Notes: generated by a model not told the origin, from the sequence alone. 64,000 nt of DNA from Alkalihalobacillus trypoxylicola (GCF_001590785.1 NZ_LTAO01000023.1:328100-392099); one strand, 5' to 3'; positions 45,601-54,199 are shown, counted from the first letter of the stretch. Made by a program: numbers and translations.

Positions 45601-45729
45601 CACCATGGCATTGGGCTCCTTAATACTGATACTCGTTTAAAGCAGTTATACGGAACGGGACTTTTAATCGAAAGCAAACCAAACATAGGTACGAATATCT
45701 CTTTTGAAATACCTGATGAAAAGCATTAG
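42649..45729 (+). CDS. Hybrid sensor kinase with two histidine-kinase modules and a receiver
   Basis: 1026 residues. One TM near 5-25; an outside jelly-roll-like domain (about 30-200, LNGEWTFYPN and GTYRLTIQV like sugar-binding 7TMR-DISM domains); seven TMs (about 210-425). A first kinase follows: phospho-acceptor His447 in NTAHELRNPLHAM and ATPase boxes LFNLLHNAGKF, DTGIGI, GLGLGLSI. Next is a receiver with Asp749 in IIADVMMP. A second LytS/YesM-type kinase has His840 in QIQPHFLFNTLNT and a C-terminal ATPase domain (PIVENAIRHG). No response-regulator gene is adjacent. The outside domain suggests a carbohydrate or related ligand. Confidence 0.92.
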   Translation: MSKKKMFILLFAFMVVLIGFRSIWFFNSLQTDQPFAEDGLLDLTKVDMDHRDIFTLNGEWTFYPNVWLTPELAEDSTTLPEAAAIKVPSNWFSNDSFNKNMKDGTYRLTIQVDDDQIRKYGLKIRRIYHEFALYVNGELVEQKGNPYHTTSSNDSTLVPSVTTVMSDSEGTIDLLLAVSASEAIYDGGIIGSVRFGTEKAIMNDHTTTSFLQLMMAVIMFLHSAYTLILFLIKSKRKEILYFSVASFFAGCSVLVSDDRFLLEWFQLDIELLLKLLYFSYTSLSLFYLLFMKSFFKVNRLNPLIYTLTILSGIYALFILIAPLYLVREWSFLLTGVLFSSFFTIAFLCLQLLLRRERDSLFLLLAAICVVSSVFWGVLKSNAAIISESFAVMFDPNFYPLDFILAFICFSTFWFLQFFRAGDHNVELVHKLHKEHERKDQFLANTAHELRNPLHAMLNMAQAVSEDHHNQLSLKGKDELKLLMTVGRRMSYLLNDLIDVTKMEQMPLKLNQESLELKPVIKSVIDMQTFMMQEKKVPITLEIPDSFPPVYADQNRLIQILFNLLHNAGKFTDEGQIDVLVQPKKEFAIITVQDTGIGINKERQKQIFEPYEQGNNSSYDESGGLGLGLSICKQLVELHGGTLTVQSTPFIGSSFAFSLPYASELPQKDAPSIFSVVQMEIAGTTSNIEEKQASSLLKSKAKILAIDDDPLNLKVLKSILSSENYKLETALTPQIVMERIDEDWDLIIADVMMPAMSGYELTKRIRQQYTISERPILLLTARNQPEDIYNGFLSGANDYVVKPVDSLELKVRTEALIHLKHSVHERSRLEAAWLQAQIQPHFLFNTLNTIASLSEIDTERMSKMLQAFGHYLRASFDERNLNQLVPLKHEIDLLKSYLHIEQERFGSRLIVKWTLDPNITCQIPPLSIQPIVENAIRHGVLKRREGGQVEITIKREMTSIRMTISDNGMGMTAEKIKEIFSPSHHHHGIGLLNTDTRLKQLYGTGLLIESKPNIGTNISFEIPDEKH

Positions 45730-45780
45730 TTAAATAAAAACAGGACAAGATGATACATTTTTTTAAAAGAATACCTAAAA

Positions 45781-45812
45781 AAGAACACCCTATATTTTAG
45801 AGGTGTTCTTTC
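45781..45812. terminator. Terminator after the hybrid kinase
   Basis: AAGAACACC (45781-45789) pairs with GGTGTTCTT (45802-45810), loop 12 nt, then a T-rich stretch. A-rich sequence before the stem allows use from the converging lipoprotein gene too. Confidence 0.75.
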
Positions 45813-45878
45813 TTCTTTTATATTCAAAAAGAGATTCCCACGTTTAGTGAGGAACCTTTAATCGTATACATTCTCCCT

Positions 45879-46478
45879 TTATTCAAGTGTAAATGTAAAT
45901 ATCGCATCATTAATTAAACCCGTACCAGCAAGCCCTGGCTTCACCCGTAGGTAGTTCTCTTCATCAATATAACCATGATAAACCGCTGTACCTGTCATTT
46001 CGTCCCCTGGTGCAATTTCTCCTTCAACGCCCTCATACTGCTCTGTATATTGGGATTGGTCAGACATACCCGACCCTTCGAGGAAATCGGTATACTCAAA
46101 TACTCGTGAAGTCTCTTGAGCATCAATAGCTTCGTCTCCAATGTTCTTAATCGTAATTGAAGCAATAATATAGCCATCTAGCTCTGGTTCCTCTCCATCA
46201 AGCTCTTCCACCATTTCAACACTATTTAAAGTAAATTCAAAGGAGGAAATATTACTATGCATAATGGCTGTGTCACCTACAACGAGGTCCATCTGATCCT
46301 CTCCTGCTTCACCAGATGCTTCTTGCTCTGAATCATCATTCATTGTGTCATCTTCTTCCTCGATTACTTCGTCATTTGGCAGACTTTCACCGTTCTCGCT
46401 TCCATTAGAATCACCACAAGCTACTAACAAAAAGGAAACACCTAACAGCGGTGCAAGAAGTTTTGTTGCTACTTTCAT
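45879..46478 (-). CDS. DUF4352-like lipoprotein
   Basis: 199 residues. Lipoprotein signal MKVATKLLAPLLGVSFLLVAC (Cys21), then an acidic low-complexity linker (about 25-65), then an immunoglobulin-like domain. VVGDTAIMHSNISSFEFTLNSVEMV and GYIIASITIKNIGDEAI resemble DUF4352/DUF5067 surface lipoproteins. ATG 46478 follows GAGG at 11 bp. Such proteins lie outside the membrane; no function is known. Confidence 0.8.
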   Translation of the reverse strand: MKVATKLLAPLLGVSFLLVACGDSNGSENGESLPNDEVIEEEDDTMNDDSEQEASGEAGEDQMDLVVGDTAIMHSNISSFEFTLNSVEMVEELDGEEPELDGYIIASITIKNIGDEAIDAQETSRVFEYTDFLEGSGMSDQSQYTEQYEGVEGEIAPGDEMTGTAVYHGYIDEENYLRVKPGLAGTGLINDAIFTFTLE

Positions 46479-46641
46479 ATGTATGACATCCTCTCGTAAA
46501 ATCGTTCCCTTTTGATATAGCCTAATTTCCATTTTTTAAACATTCACTACCGATATAATCCTATGTAATATCAAACACTAAAAATCTAAGAGTAGATTGA
46601 TAAAATCATTTAATAGACTACTTGTTTTTTTGTAAACATTA

Positions 46642-46670
46642 TTGATAACGCTTACATAATCAATTATAAT
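46642..46670 (+). promoter_or_regulatory. Sigma-A promoter overlapped by a perfect cre box
   Basis: TTGATA (46642-46647) and TATAAT (46665-46670) are 17 bp apart, a strong promoter. TTGATAACGCTTACAT (46642-46657) is, on the other strand, a full match to the cre consensus, so CcpA would cover the -35 and spacer and repress the fucosidase gene on preferred carbon sources. Confidence 0.85.
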
Positions 46671-46701
46671 TCTTTTAACTTATTTATTGAAGGAGGATTT
46701 G

Positions 46702-48171
46702 ATGAAACAAGATTACTTAGAAATAATCAATAAAGTCATTGAAAACGGAAGCTTTAAAGATAATTGGAACTCCCTATCTCAATTTGAATTACCTACTTGG
46801 TACCAGAAGGCGAAATTTGGTATTTTTATTCATTGGGGAGTCTATTCAGTCCCAGCCTTTGGAAATGAATGGTACTCTCGTAATATGTACATTCAAGGAT
46901 CAAAAGAGTATGAGCATCATTTAAATACTTATGGTGCCCATCAAGATTTCGGTTATAAAGACTTCATTCCTCAATTTAAAGCAGAACATTTTAATCCGGA
47001 GGAATGGTCAAAGCTTTTTAAAGATGCTGGCGCTCGTTATGTAATGCCAGTTGCTGAACATCATGATGGCTTTCAAATGTATAGAAGTAGACTATCATCA
47101 TTTAATGCATATGAAATGGGACCGAAAAGAGATGTTCTTGGAGAATTAAAAAAGTCTTTAGCCAAACACGATATTGTATTATGTGCATCCTCTCACCGAG
47201 TTGAGCATTGGTTTTTTATGGGGCATGGAAAGGAATTTGATAGTGATATTAAAGAGCCGCTAAAGGAAGGCGATTTTTATTGGCCTGCCATGCCAGAACC
47301 AAATCATCATGATTTATTTAGTCAACCAGCTCCATCTGAAGATTTTTTAGAGGATTGGCTTATTCGAACATGTGAAATAGTTGACCAATATAAACCGCAA
47401 GTTATGTATTTCGATTGGTGGATACAACATAGCGCTGTTAAACCTTACTTAAAAAAGTTTGCTGCCTACTACTATAATCGTGCGAAAGAATGGGATATAG
47501 AAGTAGCCATAAATTACAAGCATGATGCTTTCATGTTTGGTACTGCTGTAGTGGATATTGAAAGAGGACAATTCTCCGATCAAAAGCCTTACTTTTGGCA
47601 AACGGATACTTCACTTGCCAAAAATTCATGGTGCTACACAGAAAATAATCAATACAAAACAGCAAATGAAATCATTTCAGATTTAGTAGATATTGTCAGT
47701 AAAAATGGTTCCTTATTATTAAATGTTGGTCCAAAAGCAGATGGAACGATTGCCGATAAAGAACGTGAGCTTTTACTTGAAATAGGTGCATGGTTAAAAG
47801 TAAATGGAGAAGCGATTTATGATACCAAAGTATGGAGAACATCAGGTGAAGGTCCGACTAAAATCAAGGAAGGACAATTTACAGATGGCGAAAGTAAATT
47901 TTTTACCGAAAAAGATATCCGTTTCACAGTAAACGGATCCTATCTTTATGCAACAGTATTAAATTATCCCGACAACGGAAGAGTCTGCATCACCTCACTT
48001 GGAGAAAAGGACGCTTCTATATTACCTCATTTTCATGGAATCATTAAAGATATTAATCTATTAGGGTTTGATGAAAAACCAACCTGGTACCGTACTGAGG
48101 AAGGTTTAGTATTGGAAACGAAGTCCGTACAAAGCGATAAACCAGTTGTAGTAAAAGTATCGATTGATTGA
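46702..48171 (+). CDS. Alpha-L-fucosidase, glycoside hydrolase family 29
   Basis: 489 residues: N-terminal TIM barrel (about 30-360) and a C-terminal beta-sandwich (about 375-489). Family motifs: KFGIFIHWGVYSVPAFGNEW at the start of the barrel, YVMPVAEHHDGF, and PQVMYFDWW with the expected nucleophile Asp238. NGSLLLNVGPKADG is also typical. ATG 46702 follows GAAGGAGG; the frame starts earlier at a TTG without a site. No signal peptide, so substrates must be imported. It stands alone, under a cre-overlapped promoter. Confidence 0.94.
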   Translation: MKQDYLEIINKVIENGSFKDNWNSLSQFELPTWYQKAKFGIFIHWGVYSVPAFGNEWYSRNMYIQGSKEYEHHLNTYGAHQDFGYKDFIPQFKAEHFNPEEWSKLFKDAGARYVMPVAEHHDGFQMYRSRLSSFNAYEMGPKRDVLGELKKSLAKHDIVLCASSHRVEHWFFMGHGKEFDSDIKEPLKEGDFYWPAMPEPNHHDLFSQPAPSEDFLEDWLIRTCEIVDQYKPQVMYFDWWIQHSAVKPYLKKFAAYYYNRAKEWDIEVAINYKHDAFMFGTAVVDIERGQFSDQKPYFWQTDTSLAKNSWCYTENNQYKTANEIISDLVDIVSKNGSLLLNVGPKADGTIADKERELLLEIGAWLKVNGEAIYDTKVWRTSGEGPTKIKEGQFTDGESKFFTEKDIRFTVNGSYLYATVLNYPDNGRVCITSLGEKDASILPHFHGIIKDINLLGFDEKPTWYRTEEGLVLETKSVQSDKPVVVKVSID

Positions 48172-48220
48172 AGCCATTATGATTATTAAGGTGCTTAAAT
48201 GGTTTAGAATATCTTAAACA

Positions 48221-48261
48221 AAACCACACCTTTGAAATCATCATTCTTAAAGGTGTGGTTT
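48221..48261. terminator. Terminator between fucosidase and DUF4179 genes
   Basis: AAACCACACCTTT (48221-48233) pairs with AAAGGTGTGGTTT (48249-48261), a 13-bp stem. The A and T flanks suit both converging genes, though the T run is short. Confidence 0.75.
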
Positions 48262-48326
48262 ACGTTTTGTTCACAGGAGTTAAGCTCCATAGGACGATGT
48301 GATATCCATTATTACATCGACAGTCG

Positions 48327-49319
48327 TTATTTAGCCTCTATTTCAAAGATTTCATCATCGAGAATTTTTTCATGGCCTTTAGCTCTATCAATAATATATG
48401 GAATAACCTTGAGCTTTGTAACGTGACTATCTAATGCTAAAAATCTGTTATAGTTCTTGCCTCCCATAGAGCGTGCGGAGAATTCCTGTAATTCCACCCC
48501 ATTTTGGTCCTCCAATTTAAAATTCACATCATTCGTAACATTTTCCATACTATAACTTAGCCTTGTTGAAACAGGAGTTAATACCAAATCCTCCACATTT
48601 ACGAGCTGGTCATCCTCTATCATAAATTGCTTATCTATTGATACGATTTCCCTATCTTCCATCAGTTTTTCACCTGATGCCGTAAATGAAAAGCTCCATT
48701 TTCCTTCTATCACTTTCTTTGAATCAAATCGCTCCAAATTATGAAAAACAATTTTAATTTGTTGATTATCTTCCATTTTTACATTAGGTAGGTCATTAGT
48801 CCAAAAATAATTTACATATGAATCTGTTATTTCTTGAGGGCCTCCTCCACCACCAAGAGTAGTTATTTCACTACCATTAAGATATACCTCTATATCTGAA
48901 AACCAATTATATTCTAAGTCTTCATCTGATAATTCAGTGTGAAAGGTACTACTAATAAGAAGTTGGCCTTCATCTAATACGACTTCATTTAGTGTGACAC
49001 TCATTCCATTATCTTCTACTGATTCTCCAATAACCGTTTTATAATCCTTTAAAGAGTATTCTTTTGAGTACACAAATTCCTCAAGTGCACCTCCGATAAT
49101 GGGTAAATTAGATAAAGCCGCGGCCATTCCAGTTGAAAAAAAGCCTGATGCCAGTATTATTAGACATAACCCACTTACAGCTAGTAAAGAACTTTGTACG
49201 GATTCTCTAACCTTTCGTCGTTTCTTTCCTTGAAGCATAGCTATATTTTCCCTTGCCAATAGCTTCTCAACTGGTACCTCAATATCATCTATTGAACGAT
49301 TAAATTTTTCTTTATTCAT
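48327..49319 (-). CDS. DUF4179 membrane protein, likely anti-sigma partner
   Basis: 330 residues: a cytoplasmic N-terminal tail of about 40 residues, one TM (about 43-70, SSLLAVSGLCLIILASGFFSTGMAA), and an outside domain of about 255 residues with NWFSDIEVYLNG and KVVIEGKWSFSF-like beta segments of the DUF4179 type. It starts inside the last codons of the ECF sigma gene (8-bp overlap). This arrangement and topology are those of a membrane anti-sigma factor that holds the sigma factor until an envelope signal. Direct anti-sigma activity is inferred. Confidence 0.85.
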   Translation of the reverse strand: MNKEKFNRSIDDIEVPVEKLLARENIAMLQGKKRRKVRESVQSSLLAVSGLCLIILASGFFSTGMAAALSNLPIIGGALEEFVYSKEYSLKDYKTVIGESVEDNGMSVTLNEVVLDEGQLLISSTFHTELSDEDLEYNWFSDIEVYLNGSEITTLGGGGGPQEITDSYVNYFWTNDLPNVKMEDNQQIKIVFHNLERFDSKKVIEGKWSFSFTASGEKLMEDREIVSIDKQFMIEDDQLVNVEDLVLTPVSTRLSYSMENVTNDVNFKLEDQNGVELQEFSARSMGGKNYNRFLALDSHVTKLKVIPYIIDRAKGHEKILDDEIFEIEAK

Positions 49320-49845
49320 AGAAATAATCCTCCTTTAAAATTGGCTTAAGCTCTTTTTGCGCCCTATTTATATGAGATTTTACGGTTCCTTCAGGAAAAT
49401 TCATAATAGTAGCAATTTCTTTAATGGAAAGATCGTGATAATATCTCAGCAATATAATCGTTTTGTATTTAGGATCCAAAAACTGAAAAGCTTCAGACAA
49501 ATCCAGAGAATGCGCTATATGATTAATACTTTCATTAGATATGAGCTCTGAAAATATATCCTCTGAATCGGTAGTAAAAGATCGAGAATCCTTCCGAATA
49601 AAATCAATAGATTTAAAAACGATTATTTTAATAATCCAGCTTTCAAAACTCTCAGGTTTTTTTAATAACTTCAGAGAAGTGTAAGCTTTATAAATGGTTT
49701 CTTGATAGATATCAAGAGCATCTTGTTCATTTCTAACGTATGAATAGGCTGTCCGATACAACTTTGGACGTACAGAGCTTATTAATTGTTCAAACGCCTC
49801 ATCATTACCTTTCTTTGCTTTTTGTACTAGCTTACTTATATCCAT
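49312..49845 (-). CDS. ECF-type RNA polymerase sigma factor
   Basis: 177 residues. Region 2 (about 8-75): AFEQLISSVRPKLYRTAYSYVRNEQDALDIYQETIYKAY. Region 4 (about 115-170): LDPKYKTIILLRYYHDLSIKEIATIMNFPEGTVKSHINRA. It belongs near the SigV/SigX-like ECF factors with membrane partners. GGAGGGG lies 9 bp before ATG. Upstream is a promoter of the kind ECF factors read, so autoregulation is likely. Its job is probably envelope stress; the signal is unknown. Confidence 0.95.
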   Translation of the reverse strand: MDISKLVQKAKKGNDEAFEQLISSVRPKLYRTAYSYVRNEQDALDIYQETIYKAYTSLKLLKKPESFESWIIKIIVFKSIDFIRKDSRSFTTDSEDIFSELISNESINHIAHSLDLSEAFQFLDPKYKTIILLRYYHDLSIKEIATIMNFPEGTVKSHINRAQKELKPILKEDYFYE

Positions 49846-49874
49846 TCAGGTTTTCCCCTCCATTTCATAGTATA

Positions 49875-49901
49875 GTCGATTGGGAAGGTGAAATCGTTGC
49901 A
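49875..49901 (-). promoter_or_regulatory. ECF-type promoter of the sigma/anti-sigma operon
   Basis: On the minus strand TGCAAC (49901-49896) and CGAC (49878-49875) are separated by 17 bp. This is close to the B. subtilis SigX pattern TGTAAC-N17-CGAC. It lies about 20 bp before the ribosome site, in the right place for autoregulation. Confidence 0.65.
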
Positions 49902-49952
49902 TATTTCTTTCTCTTCTCACATTTATAGCTTCTTCTCAGTAAATAAACGATA

Positions 49953-49993
49953 AAAAAAGTACCTCTAGACACTCTGTCTAAAGGTACTTTTAA
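49953..49993 (-). terminator. Terminator of the oligopeptide transporter operon
   Basis: AAAAGTACCT (49955-49964) pairs with AGGTACTTTT (49982-49991), with an inner TAGAC/GTCTA stem. On the minus strand seven T bases follow. Confidence 0.85.
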
Positions 49994-50001
49994 CATTTTT
50001 A

Positions 50002-51183
50002 CTATTTTATAAATGGAGTTACTTCTTTTCCATCCTTAAATACTCGCTTTTCCTTTCGTAAAGCATCCAAATCCTTAATTGGATTCTCTTTCAATAAAAG
50101 TAAGTCTGCATAGCATCCTTCAGTAATTCTACCTCTTAATGGTCGTTGACACGCATCAGCAGCGATACTCGTTGAAGCTTGGATGACCGCCATTTTACTC
50201 ATTCCTGCTGATTCCATAATCGTTAGCTCATCAAAATACTTCGAAAATGGTGTATCCGGTGCCCCGCAGTCTGTTCCTGTTGCAATTTTCACACCTAATC
50301 TAACCGCTTGCTCAAGCATCGAAAAATGAGGCTCGATCACTTTCTTTGCCTTCTCTGCACGCCATGATGCAGTCTGTTGACTAGCTGCTAAATTTCTCAT
50401 AATGACCATTGTTGGCACTAAAAATGTTCCTTGCTGCTTCATTCTTTTCAAAGCTGCTTCGTTAGCAAAAATACCATGCTCTATCGTATCTATTCCTACA
50501 TCTAAACAATTTTCGATTCCTTTTAACCCTTGTGCATGAGCAGAGGTGAATTTATTTTTTTTCGAAGCCTCTTCTTTTGCTGCACGCAGCTCATCGATTG
50601 TGAATTGCTCAGCTCCAGGCTCTTCACCAAATGTATGAATGCCTCCTGTAGCCATTAATTTAATCACATCGACTCCCTGTTTTAATAGTCCACGAGTCGC
50701 CTTACGTATTCCTTCTGCTCCGTCAGCCTCCATTCCAATATAATGAACATGCCCACCTGTAATACATAGTGCTGGACCAGAAGAAACGATTGTAGGACCT
50801 GGTAAAATTGAAGCATCAATCATATTCCGAACGGATAAAACCGTATTTCCTGGTGATGATAGGTCTCTTACCGTCGTTATTCCATGCTGTAAAGCAATCA
50901 ACGAGTGACGATAAGCTTGAAGTGCGATATCCTCGGAGGAAGATTTACTAATACGGTCTTGGGGGTTACTAGAACCACTCCATATTAAATGCACATGACT
51001 ATCGATTAAACCAGGCGTCAAATACTGACCGCTTCCATCAATGACTTCAATTTGATGAGTCGTAGGAATGCTTCCTCTTCCTACTTCTTTAATTTTCCCA
51101 TCCTCAACCCATACATAAGATTCTGGAACCGCTTCGTTCGAAACGCCATCTATTAATGTCACATTTTTAATGATAAAGCTCAT
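50002..51183 (-). CDS. Amidohydrolase of the prolidase/imidazolonepropionase-like group
   Basis: 393-residue metal-dependent hydrolase. Metal-binding LTPGLIDSHVHLIW at the start of the barrel, a probable bridging Lys region DVIKLMATGG, then TSAHAQG, TIEHGIF and ATGTDCGAPDTPF. This set is typical of cytoplasmic Xaa-Pro or Xaa-Arg dipeptidase-like amidohydrolases. It is last in the operon, 1 bp after the M20 gene, with GGGGGAGG upstream. With the peptide importer it probably cleaves an imported dipeptide or cyclic amide; the exact substrate is unknown. Confidence 0.88.
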   Translation of the reverse strand: MSFIIKNVTLIDGVSNEAVPESYVWVEDGKIKEVGRGSIPTTHQIEVIDGSGQYLTPGLIDSHVHLIWSGSSNPQDRISKSSSEDIALQAYRHSLIALQHGITTVRDLSSPGNTVLSVRNMIDASILPGPTIVSSGPALCITGGHVHYIGMEADGAEGIRKATRGLLKQGVDVIKLMATGGIHTFGEEPGAEQFTIDELRAAKEEASKKNKFTSAHAQGLKGIENCLDVGIDTIEHGIFANEAALKRMKQQGTFLVPTMVIMRNLAASQQTASWRAEKAKKVIEPHFSMLEQAVRLGVKIATGTDCGAPDTPFSKYFDELTIMESAGMSKMAVIQASTSIAADACQRPLRGRITEGCYADLLLLKENPIKDLDALRKEKRVFKDGKEVTPFIK

Positions 51184-52563
51184 TTACTTAACCTCCCCCG
51201 AAAATCTCTTGATGATTTCCTTGATGTGTATAATTCCCTCTACCATATCTGCCTTTCGTATCGACTCATTTGGAGCATGATAATTTGAACCAATCCAACC
51301 AATTCCAGTACTAATAATAGGCACTTTTAAAAGGTGACCGATTTCGTACATTGGTCCAGACCCTGGATGAGTCGGAATAAGTAAGGGAGGATTCTCATAT
51401 ACCTCTGCTGCTGTATCTAAAACCATATCAACAAAAGGATCACTAGGATTTGAGCGATAGGCTCTTTGCCCATTAAGCTGATTAATGACAACATCTTCAA
51501 AGCCGTTATCATCTAGATGCTTTCGAAGTAATTTACTTATTTTATCAGGGTCTTGACCGGGTACTAAACGGAAATCTACTTTAGCAGCTGCCTTATAAGG
51601 GAGTACCGCCTTTGCACCCTCACCACTATATCCACTCGTAATTCCACAAAGATTCACAGTCGGTTCATAGGCTTTATCATAATTAGGATTTGTACCTCTT
51701 CGCTCAGATAAAAAAGGTTGCTTCAAGCCGAGTCTAGCTTTTATTTCCTCACCATCAAATGGTAGTGATGCAGCAGTTGCTATTTCCTGCTCTGTAGCTT
51801 TAATAATATCATCATAAAACCCTTTAATAAGCACTTGTCCGTTACTATCACGCAAAGTGGTAAGGGCATGAGTTAGCCTCCATGCGGCGTTATCTATAAA
51901 GACACCTTGAGAAGAATGTATATCAGATTCACTTGTCTGGACGGAAAGCTCAAAATAAGCCATGCCTTTTAATCCTGCAACTACATTTAAACGCTCATTC
52001 TCATCTTTATTTCCAAATTCCCAAACACAAACATCACTAGCGAAATGCTCCTGATATTGCTCCAAGCATGCAGCTAGACTCGGGCTACCAATTTCCTCTT
52101 CTCCTTCTATAAGGAACTTTATGCGACATGGTGAATATCCTAGCTCCTCCTTTAACAGCTTAACCGCCGTCAATCTTGCTATAATATCACCCTTGTTGTC
52201 ACCTATACCTCTACCTATTAATAGCTCTTCCGTTTCCGTTAAACGAAATGGTTCACTATTCCACTCTTCAATCGGGTCAGCAGGCTGAACATCATAGTGA
52301 TTATAAAATAAAAGGGTCTTTTCACTATCACCCTCTGGTCCAGCTTCAAATAGAACGGAAAGAACAGGAAACCCGCGGTGCTCTGTTAATACTTCAACAG
52401 AAGCACCTGCCTGTTTAAACAACTGACTTAATAGATTGATTGCTTTATCTGAACCTTTATTTTGTGCAGCAATCGATGGGATCGCGATTAATTCTTGTAA
52501 TTCTTGCAGCATATTCTCCCATTGCTTCTCTAATTCAGGTATTTGATCAAACATGTATAACAT
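51184..52563 (-). CDS. M20-family zinc dipeptidase/deacylase
   Basis: About 459 residues of the M20 (CPG2/ArgE) fold. Metal and catalytic motifs: LLFYNHYDVQPADP, GRGIGDNKGDI, IEGEEEIGSPS (catalytic Glu pair), and near the C-terminus STGIGWIGSNYHAPNESI. A dimerisation domain lies in the middle (about 190-315). ATG 52563 is preferred because it does not overlap the binding-protein gene; ATG 52554 and an upstream TTG/ATG are also in frame, and no site is strong. It lies between the peptide-binding gene and an amidohydrolase and probably degrades imported peptides or N-acyl amino acids. Confidence 0.9.
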   Translation of the reverse strand: MLYMFDQIPELEKQWENMLQELQELIAIPSIAAQNKGSDKAINLLSQLFKQAGASVEVLTEHRGFPVLSVLFEAGPEGDSEKTLLFYNHYDVQPADPIEEWNSEPFRLTETEELLIGRGIGDNKGDIIARLTAVKLLKEELGYSPCRIKFLIEGEEEIGSPSLAACLEQYQEHFASDVCVWEFGNKDENERLNVVAGLKGMAYFELSVQTSESDIHSSQGVFIDNAAWRLTHALTTLRDSNGQVLIKGFYDDIIKATEQEIATAASLPFDGEEIKARLGLKQPFLSERRGTNPNYDKAYEPTVNLCGITSGYSGEGAKAVLPYKAAAKVDFRLVPGQDPDKISKLLRKHLDDNGFEDVVINQLNGQRAYRSNPSDPFVDMVLDTAAEVYENPPLLIPTHPGSGPMYEIGHLLKVPIISTGIGWIGSNYHAPNESIRKADMVEGIIHIKEIIKRFSGEVK

Positions 52564-52576
52564 AACCCCACTCTCT

Positions 52577-54199
52577 TTACTGAGGACCTGTAACACTCCA
52601 CTTATTTAAATCATAGTGCATTCCAAGAGGTCTTGGTCCTCCAAAAGTAACATCCTTGGAGACAGCCGCAAAATCAAAATCGGAATATAACGTAATAAAT
52701 GGTAGCTCGTCCTGCCACACTTCTTGAAGTTCATTATAAATTTGAAGTCTATCCTCTGCATTATCTGCTAATCTACCTGCAACAAGTAAATCCTCTGATT
52801 TCGTACTATCATAATTCATAAAGTTATAAGGTCCTTCTACACCTAGTAAACTTGAATAATCAGGATCAAGAGTAAAAGTAAAGCCCATTAGCATTAAGTC
52901 AAAATCTCCTGCGTTTGCTCTTTGCATAATGGTTGAGAAATCGAATGTAGATATTTCTACCTCAAAGCCCGCTTCTCTTAAATTTTCTGCAACGATATTC
53001 GCTGATTGCTCACGAATTTGATTTCCTGTTGGAACAAGTAACTGAAGAGGGCGATCCCAGTCAGAGCTTTCTAATAAGCTTGCCGCTTCTTCTTTGTCAT
53101 ATCCGATTATGTCTAAGTCCTCATTAAAATACGGGTGAAACGAAGTATATGGACCATCTATAACCTCGCCTGTTCCTTGAAGTAGCTCATCTACTAAGTA
53201 TTCTCGGTTAATCGCTTTAGCAATCGCTTGGCGAACATTAGGGTCTTCAACCGTATTATGATTGAACATCATGGTTTGGAAACCAAGATTCGGTTCTAAG
53301 CTCGTTTCAATATGATCAAGCCCTTCGATTCGACTATAATCCTGAACAGGTATTTTCCCAATACTAGCAGATGCATTCATTTGCACCTCACCTGATTCAA
53401 TTCGTACAGCAAAGTTCGAACCAGACATTAACTCAATATATAAAGTAGCCAATTCTGGTGCTCCACGGTAATAGTCACTATTTGCGGAGAATTGAATATA
53501 TTGATCTCTCTTGTAATCTTCGAAAGAAAATGGACCACTTGTAACTGTTGGATTTAACATAAAAGGATGTTCACTTAGCTCAGACTTCTCTACATCCTCT
53601 AAAATATGTTTTGGTAATAACATCACATTAACCCCAATTTGTTCTTTCACTAAGTTAGGATCAACGGGTTGCTTTGTTGTAAACGTAAAGGTGTGCTCAT
53701 CCACTTTAACTAATGAAGGAATATCACTCTCTCCTTCTGGCAACTTTCCATTGTCATCGACGCCTTCTAAAACAGCTATATAAGAACCAATTTGTGATTC
53801 TACCTCTTTGTCAGCAGCTCGATTTAATGTAAACAAAAAGTCGTCTGAAGTAATTGGTGTGCCGTCTGACCATACAGCATCCTGATTCAAGCTAATGGTA
53901 AAAGTTTGATTATCTTCTGTTTCAAAAGAATCAGCTAGCTTAGGCAAAAACTCTAAAGGCTCCTGCATGTCTAATAATGAATCAAACATAAAAGCTTGAA
54001 CGAACTTAGAAGCCGCATCTCCACCATTGATCGTATTAAAGGTTAAAGGTGGATTTACTTGAGCCATAACCATTTGACTATTATTACTATCTACACCAGA
54101 AGGTGATTCTTCCGTATTTGTATCATTACTACCGCAAGCCGCTAATAGTCCGACACTTGCAATTAACGCTATTATTTTACTAAAATAATGTTTTTTCAT
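52577..54199 (-). CDS. Oligopeptide-binding lipoprotein (OppA/DppA family 5)
   Basis: 540 residues. The signal MKKHYFSKIIALIASVGLLAAC ends with lipidated Cys22. Family 5 domain: FLPKLADSFETEDNQTFTISLNQDAVWSDGTPITSDDFLFTLNR is the typical SBP_bac_5 signature, and VRQAIAKAINREYLV lies further on. GAGG precedes ATG. It gives the peptide importer its ligand specificity. Gene order D-F-B-C-A differs from B. subtilis opp. Confidence 0.94.
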   Translation of the reverse strand: MKKHYFSKIIALIASVGLLAACGSNDTNTEESPSGVDSNNSQMVMAQVNPPLTFNTINGGDAASKFVQAFMFDSLLDMQEPLEFLPKLADSFETEDNQTFTISLNQDAVWSDGTPITSDDFLFTLNRAADKEVESQIGSYIAVLEGVDDNGKLPEGESDIPSLVKVDEHTFTFTTKQPVDPNLVKEQIGVNVMLLPKHILEDVEKSELSEHPFMLNPTVTSGPFSFEDYKRDQYIQFSANSDYYRGAPELATLYIELMSGSNFAVRIESGEVQMNASASIGKIPVQDYSRIEGLDHIETSLEPNLGFQTMMFNHNTVEDPNVRQAIAKAINREYLVDELLQGTGEVIDGPYTSFHPYFNEDLDIIGYDKEEAASLLESSDWDRPLQLLVPTGNQIREQSANIVAENLREAGFEVEISTFDFSTIMQRANAGDFDLMLMGFTFTLDPDYSSLLGVEGPYNFMNYDSTKSEDLLVAGRLADNAEDRLQIYNELQEVWQDELPFITLYSDFDFAAVSKDVTFGGPRPLGMHYDLNKWSVTGPQ

